Part shown: positions 34,197-43,242 of the stretch, one piece after another
Numbering within the stretch: the stretch's first letter is position 1
Layout of the letters: each line of letters opens with the position of its first letter
Assembly (NCBI GenBank): GCA_018715775.1
Contig: DVKZ01000031.1
Coordinates: 1-46,549 of the forward strand
From: Candidatus Fimousia stercorigallinarum
GTDB taxonomy: Bacteria > Bacillota > Clostridia > Lachnospirales > Lachnospiraceae
DNA length: 46,549 nucleotides
Reading direction: 5' to 3'
The notes under the pieces: generated by a model
What the model saw: the letters and a program-made list of their open reading frames with translations, nothing else
The model's database searches: none
What the model was told of the DNA's origin: nothing
Made by a program: the position numbers and the translations under genes

Positions 34197-35453
34197 ATGG
34201 TTGTTGAATTGATTTCAGTAGGAACAGAAATTTTACTTGGAAATATCGTGAATACGAATGCCGCCTATCTGGCAGAGCGACTGGCAGGTTTTGGGATGTC
34301 TGTTTATTTTCAGGAAACAGTCGGAGATAATCCGGAACGTCTGTATACGGTATTAAAACAGGCAAAGGATCGGTCGGATGTTGTGATTTTATCCGGCGGT
34401 TTAGGACCGACGCAGGATGATCTGACGAAAGAAACTGCGGCAAAAGTCTGTGGTAAAGGCATGCATGAAGATCAAAAAGCGAAACAATGCCTGATCGAAT
34501 ATTTTAAGAAAACGAAGAAAACAGCTTCGGAAATTAGTGAAAATAACTGGAAGCAGGCAATCGTGCCGGATGGTTCCATCGTATTGTATAATGACAACGG
34601 TACGGCTCCGGGAATTATCATAGAGGCTGATGACGGAAAGAAAGTGGTCCTGCTCCCGGGGCCGCCTCATGAGCTTATACCGATGTTTGAAAAACAGGTA
34701 GCACCATATCTTTGCGGTATTGAACAGGGCGTCTTATATTCAAAAGTAGTGAAGATCGACAGTATCGGAGAAAGTGCGGTGGAGATGGCTATTTTAGACC
34801 TGATCAATGAACAGAGCAATCCGACGGTAGCTCCATATGCAAAGCCGGGAGAAGTGCATCTTAGGATCACAGCAAAAGCAAAGGATGAGGAAGAAGGAGA
34901 AAAGCTTGTCATGCCGATCGTAGAGGAGCTGAAGCGCCGGTTTGGACGGCATATCTTTACGATTGAAGAACACGTGACAATGGAAGAGGCTCTGGTCGAT
35001 ATGATGATCAGACATCATCTGACGTTTGCAACAGCGGAATCCTGTACCGGGGGCCTGCTTGCCGGCCGTTTGGTTAATGTTGCTGGTGTTTCTGAATGTT
35101 TCAATGAAGGATTGATCACATATGCAAACGAGGCAAAGATGAAGTACCTGGGGGTTACCGAAGAAACGCTGAAAGAGTTTGGTGCAGTGTCCGCAGAATG
35201 CGCGAAGGAGATGTCGGAAGGTCTTGCGAAAAAGACAGGGGCGGATATCACGATCGCCACAACAGGTCTTGCCGGACCGGGCGGCGGAACGAAAGATAAG
35301 AAACCGGGGCTTGTTTATATTTCCTGCACTCTGCATGGAAAAACGACTGTACAGCGGCATCAGTTAAACGGAAACAGAGATAAGGTGCGGCATACAGCAG
35401 TTGTACGCGCCCTGACCCTTATGCGCCATACGATTATTCACGAATATGAATAA
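34197..35453 (+). CDS. cinA: CinA-type competence/damage-inducible protein
   Basis: A 418-residue two-domain protein: an N-terminal molybdopterin-binding-like (MoaB/Mog fold) domain with GGLGPTQDDLTKE, linked to ADP-ribose pyrophosphatase activity in homologues, and a C-terminal CinA domain with TAESCTGGLL and TTGLAGPGGGT, linked to NMN deamidation. The start at 34197 follows AGGAGAAA; the ORF is open to 34158 without support. It lies just before recA, the usual place, although a separate tandem promoter region lies between the two. Confidence 0.92.
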   Translation: MVVELISVGTEILLGNIVNTNAAYLAERLAGFGMSVYFQETVGDNPERLYTVLKQAKDRSDVVILSGGLGPTQDDLTKETAAKVCGKGMHEDQKAKQCLIEYFKKTKKTASEISENNWKQAIVPDGSIVLYNDNGTAPGIIIEADDGKKVVLLPGPPHELIPMFEKQVAPYLCGIEQGVLYSKVVKIDSIGESAVEMAILDLINEQSNPTVAPYAKPGEVHLRITAKAKDEEEGEKLVMPIVEELKRRFGRHIFTIEEHVTMEEALVDMMIRHHLTFATAESCTGGLLAGRLVNVAGVSECFNEGLITYANEAKMKYLGVTEETLKEFGAVSAECAKEMSEGLAKKTGADITIATTGLAGPGGGTKDKKPGLVYISCTLHGKTTVQRHQLNGNRDKVRHTAVVRALTLMRHTIIHEYE

Positions 35454-35491
35454 GATTTTGTTTTTTAAATGTAAAAAAATGGAAAATACTG

Positions 35492-35520
35492 TTGTTTCTG
35501 ATCTTGTATTGTGATATAAT
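35492..35520 (+). promoter_or_regulatory. Distal recA promoter
   Basis: TTGTTT (35492-35497), 17-bp spacer, TATAAT (35515-35520). Same hexamers as the proximal promoter 68 bp downstream, but no LexA-like box is evident here. Confidence 0.65.
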
Positions 35521-35553
35521 AAATGCAGAATAAAATCGAACAGATTTTCGATA

Positions 35554-35588
35554 GAACACTTGTTTTGTTTTTACCATTATGATATAAT
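35554..35588 (+). promoter_or_regulatory. Proximal recA promoter with LexA-like SOS box
   Basis: TTGTTT (35560-35565), 17-bp spacer, TATAAT (35583-35588). Overlapping the -35 is GAAC-ACTT-GTTT (35554-35565), one mismatch from the Firmicute LexA/DinR core GAAC-N4-GTTC. LexA bound there would block the polymerase. Confidence 0.7.
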
Positions 35589-35653
35589 TCCAATACACTA
35601 TAAAATGAGAGACAGAATATTTTTTGAACATAGCATAGAAAAGGAGAAGTCAG

Positions 35654-36679
35654 ATGCCGCGTCAGGAAAAGTTAGATGCACTTGAGAATGCAATTGTAAA
35701 ATTAGAAAAAGATTATGGAAAAGGAGCTGTTATGAAGCTCGGGGAATCGGGAGCGAATATGAATATTGAAACGATTCCAACCGGTTCATTGAGCCTTGAT
35801 ATTGCACTGGGGATCGGCGGGGTTCCGAGAGGAAGGATTATTGAGATCTATGGACCGGAATCCAGTGGTAAGACAACCGTAGCACTGCATATGATCGCAG
35901 AGGCACAGAAGAGAGACGGAATTGCCGGATTTATCGATGCGGAGCATGCTCTGGATCCGGTTTATGCAAAGAATATCGGGGTAGATATTGATAATCTTTA
36001 TATTTCCCAGCCGGATAATGGAGAACAGGCACTTGAGATTACCGAAACGATGGTTCGTTCGGGTGCGATGGATATTATTGTTGTCGATTCTGTAGCTGCG
36101 CTTGTGCCGAAAGCAGAGATTGACGGAGAGATGGGAGATTCCCATGTGGGTCTTCATGCCCGTCTGATGTCACAGGCACTTCGGAAGTTAACGGCAGCGA
36201 TCAGCAAGTCGAACTGTGTCGTGATCTTTATCAATCAGCTGCGTGAAAAAGTCGGAATCATGTTCGGAAATCCGGAAGTTACGACCGGTGGGCGTGCGCT
36301 GAAGTTCTATGCATCGATTCGTATGGATGTTCGCCGGATCGAGACATTAAAGCAGGGGGGCGAGATGGTCGGCAATCGCACGAGAGTCCGCATTGTAAAG
36401 AATAAAGTTGCACCGCCGTTTAAAGAAGCAGAATTCGATATTATGTATGGAAAAGGTATTTCCAAAGAGGGAGATCTGCTGGATCTTGCTGCGAAGGAAG
36501 ATATTATCAATAAGAGTGGTTCCTGGTATTCCTATGAAGGACAGAAGATCGGACAGGGAAGAGAGAATGGTAAGAAGTTCCTGTTGGAACATCCGGATAT
36601 TATGGAGACGATCGACCAGAAAGTACGCCTTGCCTATCATATCGGTGGAGAAACACCGGAGGAAACTGAGGAAGAATAA
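35654..36679 (+). CDS. recA: Recombinase RecA
   Basis: Strand-exchange ATPase of homologous recombination and co-protease for LexA. The 341-residue protein has Walker [10 protein letters not shown] (67-75), the catalytic glutamate in DAEHALD, Walker [11 protein letters not shown], the L2 DNA-binding loop around [13 protein letters not shown], and an acidic tail (ETPEETEEE). The start follows AAGGAGAAG. recX starts inside the stop codon. Upstream are tandem promoters, one with a LexA-like box. Confidence 0.97.
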   Translation: MPRQEKLDALENAIVKLEKDYGKGAVMKLGESGANMNIETIPTGSLSLDIALGIGGVPRGRIIEIYGPESSGKTTVALHMIAEAQKRDGIAGFIDAEHALDPVYAKNIGVDIDNLYISQPDNGEQALEITETMVRSGAMDIIVVDSVAALVPKAEIDGEMGDSHVGLHARLMSQALRKLTAAISKSNCVVIFINQLREKVGIMFGNPEVTTGGRALKFYASIRMDVRRIETLKQGGEMVGNRTRVRIVKNKVAPPFKEAEFDIMYGKGISKEGDLLDLAAKEDIINKSGSWYSYEGQKIGQGRENGKKFLLEHPDIMETIDQKVRLAYHIGGETPEETEEE

Positions 36680-37299
36680 TGCAGATTACGAAACTTGCAA
36701 AACAGGGAAAGTACAAAGTACAGATTGAATTAGACGGAGAATATGCTTTTTTTCTCTATGCTAAGGAGATAAAACGCCTTGGGTTGGAAGAAGGAGATGA
36801 ATTAAGTGAACAGCTGATAGAGCAGATCTATCAGCTGATTCTTTTTCCGAGGGCAAAAGAAAAGGCATTATCGCTTTTGCAGTATCGGAACCGGACACAG
36901 CTGGAGATGAAACGGAAATTGGTCCAAAACGGATATCCTGAAATAATCGCGGAGCAAGTGATGCAGTTTTTAGGGGAATATCGGCTGATCGATGATGAAA
37001 AGTATGTGATCAGCTATATTGAGATGAATATCAGGAAGAAAAGCCGGCTGCAGATACAGCATGAGTTATCATTGAAAGGAATTGATAAGGGATTGTTTCT
37101 GCGTATCTGGGAAGCACAGGAAGAGGATCTGGAGGAGCAGGCATTAAGGGAGCAGGTGGAAAAGCGCATCCGGTCAAAAGGACCGGTCAATACGGAGAAC
37201 TATCCGAAATTTTATGCGTATTTTGCCCGCAAAGGCTATTCTTCCGGTATGATCTGCCGCCTTTTGAAAGAATATCAGACAGCCGGAGAGATATCTTGA
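36679..37299 (+). CDS. recX: RecA regulator RecX
   Basis: A 206-residue helical-repeat protein that caps RecA filaments and modulates their activity. Typical features are the three-helix repeats with YLIQYRNRT-like segments (here LLQYRNRTQLEMKRKL) and the KSRLQIQHELSLKGI motif. The ATG overlaps the recA stop (TAATG), giving low, coupled expression relative to recA. The extra N-terminal segment of about 50 residues is normal for Firmicute RecX. Confidence 0.9.
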   Translation: MQITKLAKQGKYKVQIELDGEYAFFLYAKEIKRLGLEEGDELSEQLIEQIYQLILFPRAKEKALSLLQYRNRTQLEMKRKLVQNGYPEIIAEQVMQFLGEYRLIDDEKYVISYIEMNIRKKSRLQIQHELSLKGIDKGLFLRIWEAQEEDLEEQALREQVEKRIRSKGPVNTENYPKFYAYFARKGYSSGMICRLLKEYQTAGEIS

Positions 37300-37357
37300 C
37301 AGCATCCAATATTTAGAAAAAATTTCACGAAATGTGTGTGAATTATTCTCAGGTTAC

Positions 37358-37386
37358 TTGACAGATGTACCAAAAAAGTATAGAAT
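37358..37386 (+). promoter_or_regulatory. Promoter of rny
   Basis: TTGACA (37358-37363), 17-bp spacer, TAGAAT (37381-37386), 52 bases before the ATG of rny. Confidence 0.7.
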
Positions 37387-37437
37387 CAATTTGTTGTACA
37401 TGTGTGCAGCAAATTGAATAAGGAGGTGGCCTGTGAA

Positions 37438-38985
37438 ATGATTACTACTGTGATTGCCTTCATCATAGCTTTAGTTATCGGTGTGATCGCTGGAACTGTT
37501 TATGGGATCAATAAACAGAAAGCCCAGGATGCAGCGACCATTGGAGACGCTGAGACAAAAGCAAGAGTCATTATAGATGATGCGTTGAAGAATGCAGAAG
37601 CAACAAAACGCGAAGCCAGTCTTGCGGCAAAAGAAGAAACGATCAAGGCGAAGAATGAGTTTGAAAAAGAAACGAAAGAACGTCGCGCCGAGCTGCAGAG
37701 ATATGAAAAACGCGTGCTGGGAAAAGAAGAAGCGATCGAGCGTAAATCAGATACATTAGATCGAAAAGAAGCATCATTAGCTTCCAGAGAATCGAATCTG
37801 AATAAGCAGAAAGCTGAAGTGGAAAAACTTCAGGCAAAACATTTACAGGAACTGGAACGTATTTCAGGATTAACCTCTGAACAGGCAAAAGAATATTTAT
37901 TAACTATGGTCGAAGATGATGTAAAGCATGAAACAGCTGTCATGATCAAGGAAATGACAACAAAAGCCAAAGAAGAAGCTTCGAAAAAGGCAAAAGAATA
38001 TGTCGTAACTGCGATCCAGAAATGTGCGGCAGATCATGTTGCAGAGACAACGATTTCATTAGTTCAGCTTCCGAACGATGAGATGAAAGGAAGGATCATC
38101 GGACGGGAAGGTCGTAATATCCGTACCTTGGAAACGATGACAGGAGTCGATCTGATCATTGATGATACTCCGGAAGCTGTTATTTTATCAAGCTTTGACC
38201 CGGTTAGAAGAGAGATTGCAAGAATTGCACTTGAAAAATTGATTGTCGATGGAAGAATCCATCCGGCAAGAATTGAAGAAATGGTAGAAAAAGCAACAAA
38301 AGAAGTAGAAGCGATGATGAAAGAAGAAGGAGAAGCTGCTACTTTAGAAGTTGGAGTACATGGCATTCATCCGGAACTGGTTCGTTTATTAGGTAAGATG
38401 AAATTCCGTACCAGCTATGGACAGAATGCATTAAAGCATTCGATTGAAGTTGCTCATTTGTCAGGTTTACTGGCTGCAGAGATTGGCGTGGATATCCGTA
38501 TGGCTAAGCGTGCAGGTTTGCTGCATGATATCGGAAAATCCATTGACCATGAAATTGAAGGATCTCATATTCAGATTGGTGTCGATTTGTGTAGAAGATA
38601 CAAAGAGTCGCCATTAGTTATCAATGCAGTTGAGGCGCATCATGGCGATGTCGAACCTCAGTCCTTGATTGCATGTATCGTTCAGGCGGCAGATACAATT
38701 TCTGCTGCAAGACCGGGTGCTCGTCGTGAAACACTGGAAAGTTATACGACAAGATTAAAACAGCTGGAAGATATTGCAAATTCATATAAGGGCGTTGATA
38801 AGACTTTTGCAATTCAGGCAGGTAGAGAAATCCGCGTGATGGTAGTTCCAGAACAGGTAAGTGACAGTGATATGGTTATTTTAGCGCGGGATATTTCAAA
38901 GCAGATTGAAGCAGAATTGGAATATCCGGGACAGATCAAGGTAAATGTTATCCGTGAGTCCCGAGCGACAAGCTATGCAAAATAA
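37438..38985 (+). CDS. rny: Ribonuclease Y
   Basis: Membrane-bound endoribonuclease that initiates mRNA decay. The start at 37438 follows AAGGAGGTG. The 515-residue protein has one N-terminal membrane helix (residues 1-25), a long charged coiled coil (about 30-200), a KH RNA-binding domain with [15 protein letters not shown], and a metal-dependent HD domain with [13 protein letters not shown] followed by the C-terminal extension. Length and domain order match the family. A terminator follows. Confidence 0.95.
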   Translation: MITTVIAFIIALVIGVIAGTVYGINKQKAQDAATIGDAETKARVIIDDALKNAEATKREASLAAKEETIKAKNEFEKETKERRAELQRYEKRVLGKEEAIERKSDTLDRKEASLASRESNLNKQKAEVEKLQAKHLQELERISGLTSEQAKEYLLTMVEDDVKHETAVMIKEMTTKAKEEASKKAKEYVVTAIQKCAADHVAETTISLVQLPNDEMKGRIIGREGRNIRTLETMTGVDLIIDDTPEAVILSSFDPVRREIARIALEKLIVDGRIHPARIEEMVEKATKEVEAMMKEEGEAATLEVGVHGIHPELVRLLGKMKFRTSYGQNALKHSIEVAHLSGLLAAEIGVDIRMAKRAGLLHDIGKSIDHEIEGSHIQIGVDLCRRYKESPLVINAVEAHHGDVEPQSLIACIVQAADTISAARPGARRETLESYTTRLKQLEDIANSYKGVDKTFAIQAGREIRVMVVPEQVSDSDMVILARDISKQIEAELEYPGQIKVNVIRESRATSYAK

Positions 38986-38997
38986 TAAAAGAAAATG

Positions 38998-39034
38998 AAC
39001 GATAGATGGAATTTTTTTCATCTATCGTTTTCTT
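38998..39034 (+). terminator. Terminator of rny
   Basis: AACGATAGATG / CATCTATCGTT, a perfect 11-bp stem with a T-rich loop, followed by TTCTTA. Confidence 0.75.
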
Positions 39035-39099
39035 ATATGCAAGTTTTTTGTTATACTGTCATATATAGAATGGAGAACGAAATGGAGCAGGAGGAAGTT

Positions 39100-39630
39100 A
39101 TGGGAGAATATAAAAGAATCAGACAAGAATTGATGTATCAGGGAAAGGTTGTTGGATTTTATAAAGACATTCTGGAACTCCCGAATGGAAATGTCGTGGA
39201 ATGGGATTTGGTCAAACATCCCGGAGCAGCAGCGATCATACCGGTGCTTCCGGATGGACGGATCATCTTTGTAAAACAGTTCCGAAATGCACTCGGATAC
39301 CGGACGCTGGAAATTCCGGCGGGCGGAATTGAAAAAGGGGAGACGGCCCTGCAGTGCGTGACGCGTGAGATTGAGGAGGAAACCGGGTATCGTTCCGATG
39401 ACATTACTCCGCTGATCAAAGTGATAACGGCGATTGGATTTTGTGATGAAACGATACCGATCTTTGTAGCAAAAAATCTGACGAAGACCGAACAGCATTT
39501 GGATGAAGACGAAGAAATTGAGTTGGTGATCTTAAGTTTGGAAGAAGCGGTTTCTCTTATTTTAAACGGAACGATCATCGACAGCAAAACGGTATCCGGA
39601 ATCCTGGCTTATAAAGAAACATTAAAATAA
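39100..39630 (+). CDS. NUDIX hydrolase, probable ADP-ribose pyrophosphatase
   Basis: A 176-residue NUDIX enzyme, likely splitting ADP-ribose to AMP and ribose-5-phosphate. The full Nudix box is present: GGIEKGETAL, then REIEEETGY. KQFRNALGYRTLEIPAGG upstream of the box is the pattern of the ADP-ribose pyrophosphatase (NudF) subgroup. The start at 39100 is chosen because AGGAGG lies 6 bases before it; in-frame ATGs at 39070 and 39082 and the ORF start at 38995 have weaker or no signals, and the last would overlap the rny terminator. It precedes a SpoIIM-like gene, as nudF does in Bacillus. Confidence 0.88.
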   Translation: MGEYKRIRQELMYQGKVVGFYKDILELPNGNVVEWDLVKHPGAAAIIPVLPDGRIIFVKQFRNALGYRTLEIPAGGIEKGETALQCVTREIEEETGYRSDDITPLIKVITAIGFCDETIPIFVAKNLTKTEQHLDEDEEIELVILSLEEAVSLILNGTIIDSKTVSGILAYKETLK

Positions 39631-39690
39631 AGGCATAAAACATATATTTGCTGCATATATTTCATTGTATATCAGAAGGGATGAAAGAGT

Positions 39691-40206
39691 ATGAGCAGAT
39701 ATCGAAAAATCGGACTTGCTGTTATGATCATAGGAGTTGCGGCCGGCTCTGTATTTGCCAATATGACTTATCAGGCAAATTATTATTTTCTTGCAGATCT
39801 GAATATGGATGTGAGCAGTATCAAACAGATGGATGATGCATCTATGGTAAACTATACCATGTATATTCTTGGAAAGCGGATCTTCCAGATACTGCTGCTG
39901 TCTTTTTTTACAAGGCTTTTTGTCATGGAAGCGCTGATCGTGGCTGCCGGATTTACCGGTTCCTTTGTATTTTCTGTTTTTATCACTTATCAGCTGCTGC
40001 AAACAGGGATCAGCGGCGTAGGAACCGTGCTGTTAGCGATGTGTCCGCAATGGATCTTTTACGGGGCGGCTATATGCTGGTGGGTAAAGAAAGAAAAGGT
40101 CAGGGACAGCAAAGAACTGTTTCGATTTTATCTCGTTTTTGCAGGACTTGCCATCGCTGGTATGATCAGTGAGATATTGATAAACCCGCGCTTGTTACTT
40201 TTGTAA
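39691..40206 (+). CDS. SpoIIM-like integral membrane protein
   Basis: A 171-residue protein with about five hydrophobic segments: one at the N-terminus (residues 7-25), then a polar region and four closely spaced helices. This matches stage II sporulation protein M in topology and size, and the position directly after a NUDIX gene parallels the nudF-spoIIM order in Bacillus. SpoIIM is part of the machine that digests septal peptidoglycan during engulfment. Sequence similarity read by eye is weak, so the assignment relies mainly on context and topology. Confidence 0.55.
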   Translation: MSRYRKIGLAVMIIGVAAGSVFANMTYQANYYFLADLNMDVSSIKQMDDASMVNYTMYILGKRIFQILLLSFFTRLFVMEALIVAAGFTGSFVFSVFITYQLLQTGISGVGTVLLAMCPQWIFYGAAICWWVKKEKVRDSKELFRFYLVFAGLAIAGMISEILINPRLLLL

Positions 40207-40211
40207 ATGAG

Positions 40212-40241
40212 TTGACGGATTTATAGGAATAATAGTATAAT
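40212..40241 (+). promoter_or_regulatory. Promoter of the branching enzyme gene
   Basis: TTGACG (40212-40217), 18-bp spacer, TATAAT (40236-40241), 66 bases before the start at 40308. Confidence 0.65.
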
Positions 40242-40307
40242 ATGTACAAATAAAGGGAATTTTTTGCGTAAAAAATTATAAAAATACGATAAGGCAGGGT
40301 GATGAAT

Positions 40308-42389
40308 ATGTCATATAGAATTACGGAACTGGATCCACTATTGAAAAATTTTGAAACAGACATTGATAACCGGATGAAGCAATATGAAGCGAAGAAAGCT
40401 TCTTTATTACAGAATGCGGATTCTTTAGTTGATTTTGCTAATGGACATGCATACTACGGCATCCATAAAGCGGATGGCGGCTGGTACTATCGTGAATGGG
40501 CACCGGGTGCTGAGAAAATGTATTTTATGGGTGATTTTAATGATTGGAACAAAACGTCTCATCCGATGAAAAAATTAGATAATGGCGTATATGAGATCTT
40601 CTTAGAAGGAGAAGATGCGCTTTGGAACGGATGTAAAGTAAAAGCAGTTGTCGTTCATGATGGTGAAATGCTGGAGAGAATACCGACTTATGCAACGAGA
40701 GTCGTACAGGATCCGGAAACGACGGCATTTTGTGCGGAAATCTGGGATGTTTATGCACCGTTTGACTGGAGCGATCAGGATTTTAAAGGAGAGGAAATAC
40801 CATTGATCTATGAGTGTCATATCGGTATGGCTCAGAATAAGTATGGCATCGGTACTTATGAGGAATTTCGCGATAATACGTTACCTCGTATCAAAGAATT
40901 AGGATACAATACGATTCAGATCATGGCGATCATGGAACACCCTTACTACGGTTCGTTCGGATATCAGGTTTCGAACTTTTTTGCGGCTTCTTCCAAATAC
41001 GGAACACCGGAAGACTTAAAATCGCTGATCAATACAGCACATAAGATGGGAATCCGCGTATTACTGGATGTGGTTCATTCTCATGCGGTAAAGAATACAA
41101 ATGAAGGTATCAACATGTTTGATGGTACGGAATATCAGTTCTTCCACAGTGGAGCAAAGGGAGAACATCAGGCATGGGGAACGAAGTTGTTTAACTATGA
41201 CAAGAATGAAGTTCTGCACTTCCTGTTATCCAATTTAAAATTCTGGATGGATGTCTATCATTTTGATGGATTCCGTTTTGATGGCGTAACTTCTATGATC
41301 TATAAAGATCACGGACTGGGAAGCAGCTTTGACTGCTACGAAAAGTATTATAGCCTGAATACGGAAACAGATGCTCTCGTATATCTGCAGCTTGCGAATG
41401 AACTGGTTCATGAGTTGAATCCGGATACAGTAACGATCGCAGAAGATATGTCCGGTATGCCTGGTATGTGTCTTCCGATTGCAGCAGGCGGTATCGGATT
41501 TGATTATCGTCTGGCGATGGGAACTCCGGATTTTTGGATCCGTACGCTGAAAGAATTAAAGGACGAAGACTGGGATGTATGGAAGATGTGGTATGAACTG
41601 ACCGGCAGACGTCCGGAAGAAAAGGTTATCGGATATGTAGAATCTCATGATCAGGCGCTGGTTGGTGATAAGACGATCATGTTCCGTCTGTGCGATGCGG
41701 ACATGTACTGGGGAATGGAAGTAAACTCCCAGAATATGGTGATCGACCGCGGCGTGGCTCTCCATAAGATGATCCGTCTGGTTACGCATTCTCTTTCCGG
41801 CGATGGATATCTGAACTTTATGGGAAATGAATTCGGTCATCCGGAATGGATCGACTTCCCGAGAGAAGGAAATGATTGGAGCTATCATTACTGCAGACGG
41901 CAGTGGCATTTGGTGGACGATCATAATTTAAGATATTATTTCTTGAATGATTTTGATAAAGCAATGATCAAATTATCAAAGGATAACCAGTTGCTGGCAG
42001 CTCGTCCGAATAATCTGTGGATGGATAGCGATGGTAATATGCTGATCTATGAAAGAGCAGGACTGTTGTTTATCTTTAACTTCCATCCGACATGGTCCAA
42101 AGACGGTTACTGGATCCCGACGCTGGAGACCGGAAAATATCAGGTTGTTCTGAGCACAGATTCAAAGGAATTTGGCGGAAATGGACAGATTTCGGAAGAT
42201 TATATCTATGAAGCAAAAGATGTTATCGATACATGGGAAGAAGAAGTAACGAAAGAAGTTCCGGATCCGGACAACGAAGGTGAGATGATCGAGAAGAAAG
42301 TTGTAGAGCCAAAATCCAATACAAGAAGAGGATTCCAGTTCTATTCACCGGCTCGTACCGCTGCGGTTCTGAAAAAAGTAGAGGAATGA
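40308..42389 (+). CDS. glgB: 1,4-alpha-glucan branching enzyme (GH13)
   Basis: Makes alpha-1,6 branches in glycogen. The 693-residue protein has an N-terminal CBM48 (YREWAPGAEKMYFMGDFNDW), a GH13 barrel with LLDVVHSH, the nucleophile Asp325 in FRFDGVTSM, the acid/base Glu379 in TIAEDMSG and VESHDQAL, and a C-terminal all-beta domain. NHYYGSFGYQV-like spacing and MGNEFGHPEW resemble the eukaryote-like GH13_8 subgroup rather than classical bacterial GlgB. Near the C-terminus is a charged insertion (EVPDPDNEGEMIEKK). No other glycogen gene lies nearby. ATG 40308 is preferred over GTG 40299, which lies within the GGCAGGGTG site. Confidence 0.9.
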   Translation: MSYRITELDPLLKNFETDIDNRMKQYEAKKASLLQNADSLVDFANGHAYYGIHKADGGWYYREWAPGAEKMYFMGDFNDWNKTSHPMKKLDNGVYEIFLEGEDALWNGCKVKAVVVHDGEMLERIPTYATRVVQDPETTAFCAEIWDVYAPFDWSDQDFKGEEIPLIYECHIGMAQNKYGIGTYEEFRDNTLPRIKELGYNTIQIMAIMEHPYYGSFGYQVSNFFAASSKYGTPEDLKSLINTAHKMGIRVLLDVVHSHAVKNTNEGINMFDGTEYQFFHSGAKGEHQAWGTKLFNYDKNEVLHFLLSNLKFWMDVYHFDGFRFDGVTSMIYKDHGLGSSFDCYEKYYSLNTETDALVYLQLANELVHELNPDTVTIAEDMSGMPGMCLPIAAGGIGFDYRLAMGTPDFWIRTLKELKDEDWDVWKMWYELTGRRPEEKVIGYVESHDQALVGDKTIMFRLCDADMYWGMEVNSQNMVIDRGVALHKMIRLVTHSLSGDGYLNFMGNEFGHPEWIDFPREGNDWSYHYCRRQWHLVDDHNLRYYFLNDFDKAMIKLSKDNQLLAARPNNLWMDSDGNMLIYERAGLLFIFNFHPTWSKDGYWIPTLETGKYQVVLSTDSKEFGGNGQISEDYIYEAKDVIDTWEEEVTKEVPDPDNEGEMIEKKVVEPKSNTRRGFQFYSPARTAAVLKKVEE

Positions 42390-42397
42390 TTTAAAAC

Positions 42398-42426
42398 TTT
42401 ACAAAGAAATTCATCTGCGATATAAT
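42398..42426 (+). promoter_or_regulatory. Promoter of the RibU-like gene
   Basis: TTTACA (42398-42403), 17-bp spacer, TATAAT (42421-42426), starting only 9 bases past the glgB stop codon. Confidence 0.75.
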
Positions 42427-42438
42427 AAAAAGAAGTTG

Positions 42439-42486
42439 ACGAAACACGCATTTGCGTGTTTCGTTCGTTTGTCTGAAGACAAATGA
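42439..42486 (+). promoter_or_regulatory. Two-hairpin leader before the RibU-like gene
   Basis: A perfect 11-bp stem (ACGAAACACGC, loop ATTT, GCGTGTTTCGT, 42439-42464) starts about 5 bases after the expected transcription start and is followed by a T-rich tract. A second, shorter hairpin follows (TTTGTC TGAA GACAAA). CATTTG in the first loop is complementary to CAAATG in the second arm. This could be an attenuator or the terminator of glgB; it is not an FMN riboswitch, whose conserved core is absent. Confidence 0.5.
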
Positions 42487-42516
42487 AGAAACTATACATA
42501 CGCAGGAGAGATTAAG

Positions 42517-43116
42517 ATGAATAAGAAAAACAAAAGCATGAATGTCAGAACCATTACGCTGACCGGTTTGTTTGGAGCGTTGTCGGCTGTATTGATGATG
42601 ATCAGTTTTAATGTTCCGCTGATGCCGAGTTTTATTAAGATGGATTTTTCGGAACTGCCTGCCCTGATCGCTGCATTCGCAATGGGACCGCTTTCCGGAG
42701 CGATGGTCTGTCTTGTAAAGAATCTGATCAATGTGATGTTTTCAACGACCGGCGGCGTCGGAGAATTTTCTAATTTTATATTAGGATGCGCCTTTGTCAT
42801 TCCGGCAGGACTGATTTATAAACGGAATAAAAGTAAGAGGTCCGCGTTGATCGGTTCCCTGGTTGGAGCTGTTTTTATGGCAGTATTCAGCGTATTTTCC
42901 AATTACTTTATTGTTTATCCGGTCTACAGCATGTTTATGCCGATTGAAGCGATCATCGGCATGTATCACGAAATATATCCGGGAATTAATAATCTGCTGC
43001 AGGCATTGATCATTTTTAATATGCCGTTTACCTTTATCAAAGGATTGTGCATCATTATCATTACTTTTGCAATTTACAAACATATTTCCCCGATCATCAA
43101 AGGAACAAATCGTTAA
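42517..43116 (+). CDS. ECF transporter S component, probable riboflavin-type (RibU)
   Basis: A 199-residue membrane protein with about six helices, the substrate-binding subunit of an energy-coupling-factor transporter. The N-terminal MNVRTITLTGLFGALSAVL, the KMDFSELPALIAAFAMGP block and LVKNLINVMFS are characteristic of RibU-type S components. It works with a shared EcfA/EcfA'/EcfT module encoded elsewhere. The vitamin is inferred from the family; no FMN riboswitch precedes it, so another flavin precursor or vitamin is possible. The start follows AGGAGAG. Confidence 0.82.
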   Translation: MNKKNKSMNVRTITLTGLFGALSAVLMMISFNVPLMPSFIKMDFSELPALIAAFAMGPLSGAMVCLVKNLINVMFSTTGGVGEFSNFILGCAFVIPAGLIYKRNKSKRSALIGSLVGAVFMAVFSVFSNYFIVYPVYSMFMPIEAIIGMYHEIYPGINNLLQALIIFNMPFTFIKGLCIIIITFAIYKHISPIIKGTNR

Positions 43117-43131
43117 GAAACGGTTCAAAAC

Positions 43132-43190
43132 AAAAGCCCTGTCCGCAACGGATATTTCTGATGAAAATATCATGGCGGAGGGCTTTTCTT
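43132..43190 (+). terminator. Terminator after the RibU-like gene
   Basis: AAAAGCCCT-TCCGC pairs with GCGGA-GGGCTTTT around a bulged G and an AT-rich loop, followed by TCTT. Confidence 0.75.
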
Positions 43191-43242
43191 ATATTCTAAA
43201 ATATGATACTATTTTCCTATATAGTTTTAAAAGGAGGAAAAT

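Noticed and set aside
42390..42516. FMN riboswitch before the RibU-like gene
   Set aside because: The region is too short after the promoter and lacks the conserved FMN-aptamer core; only simple hairpins are present.
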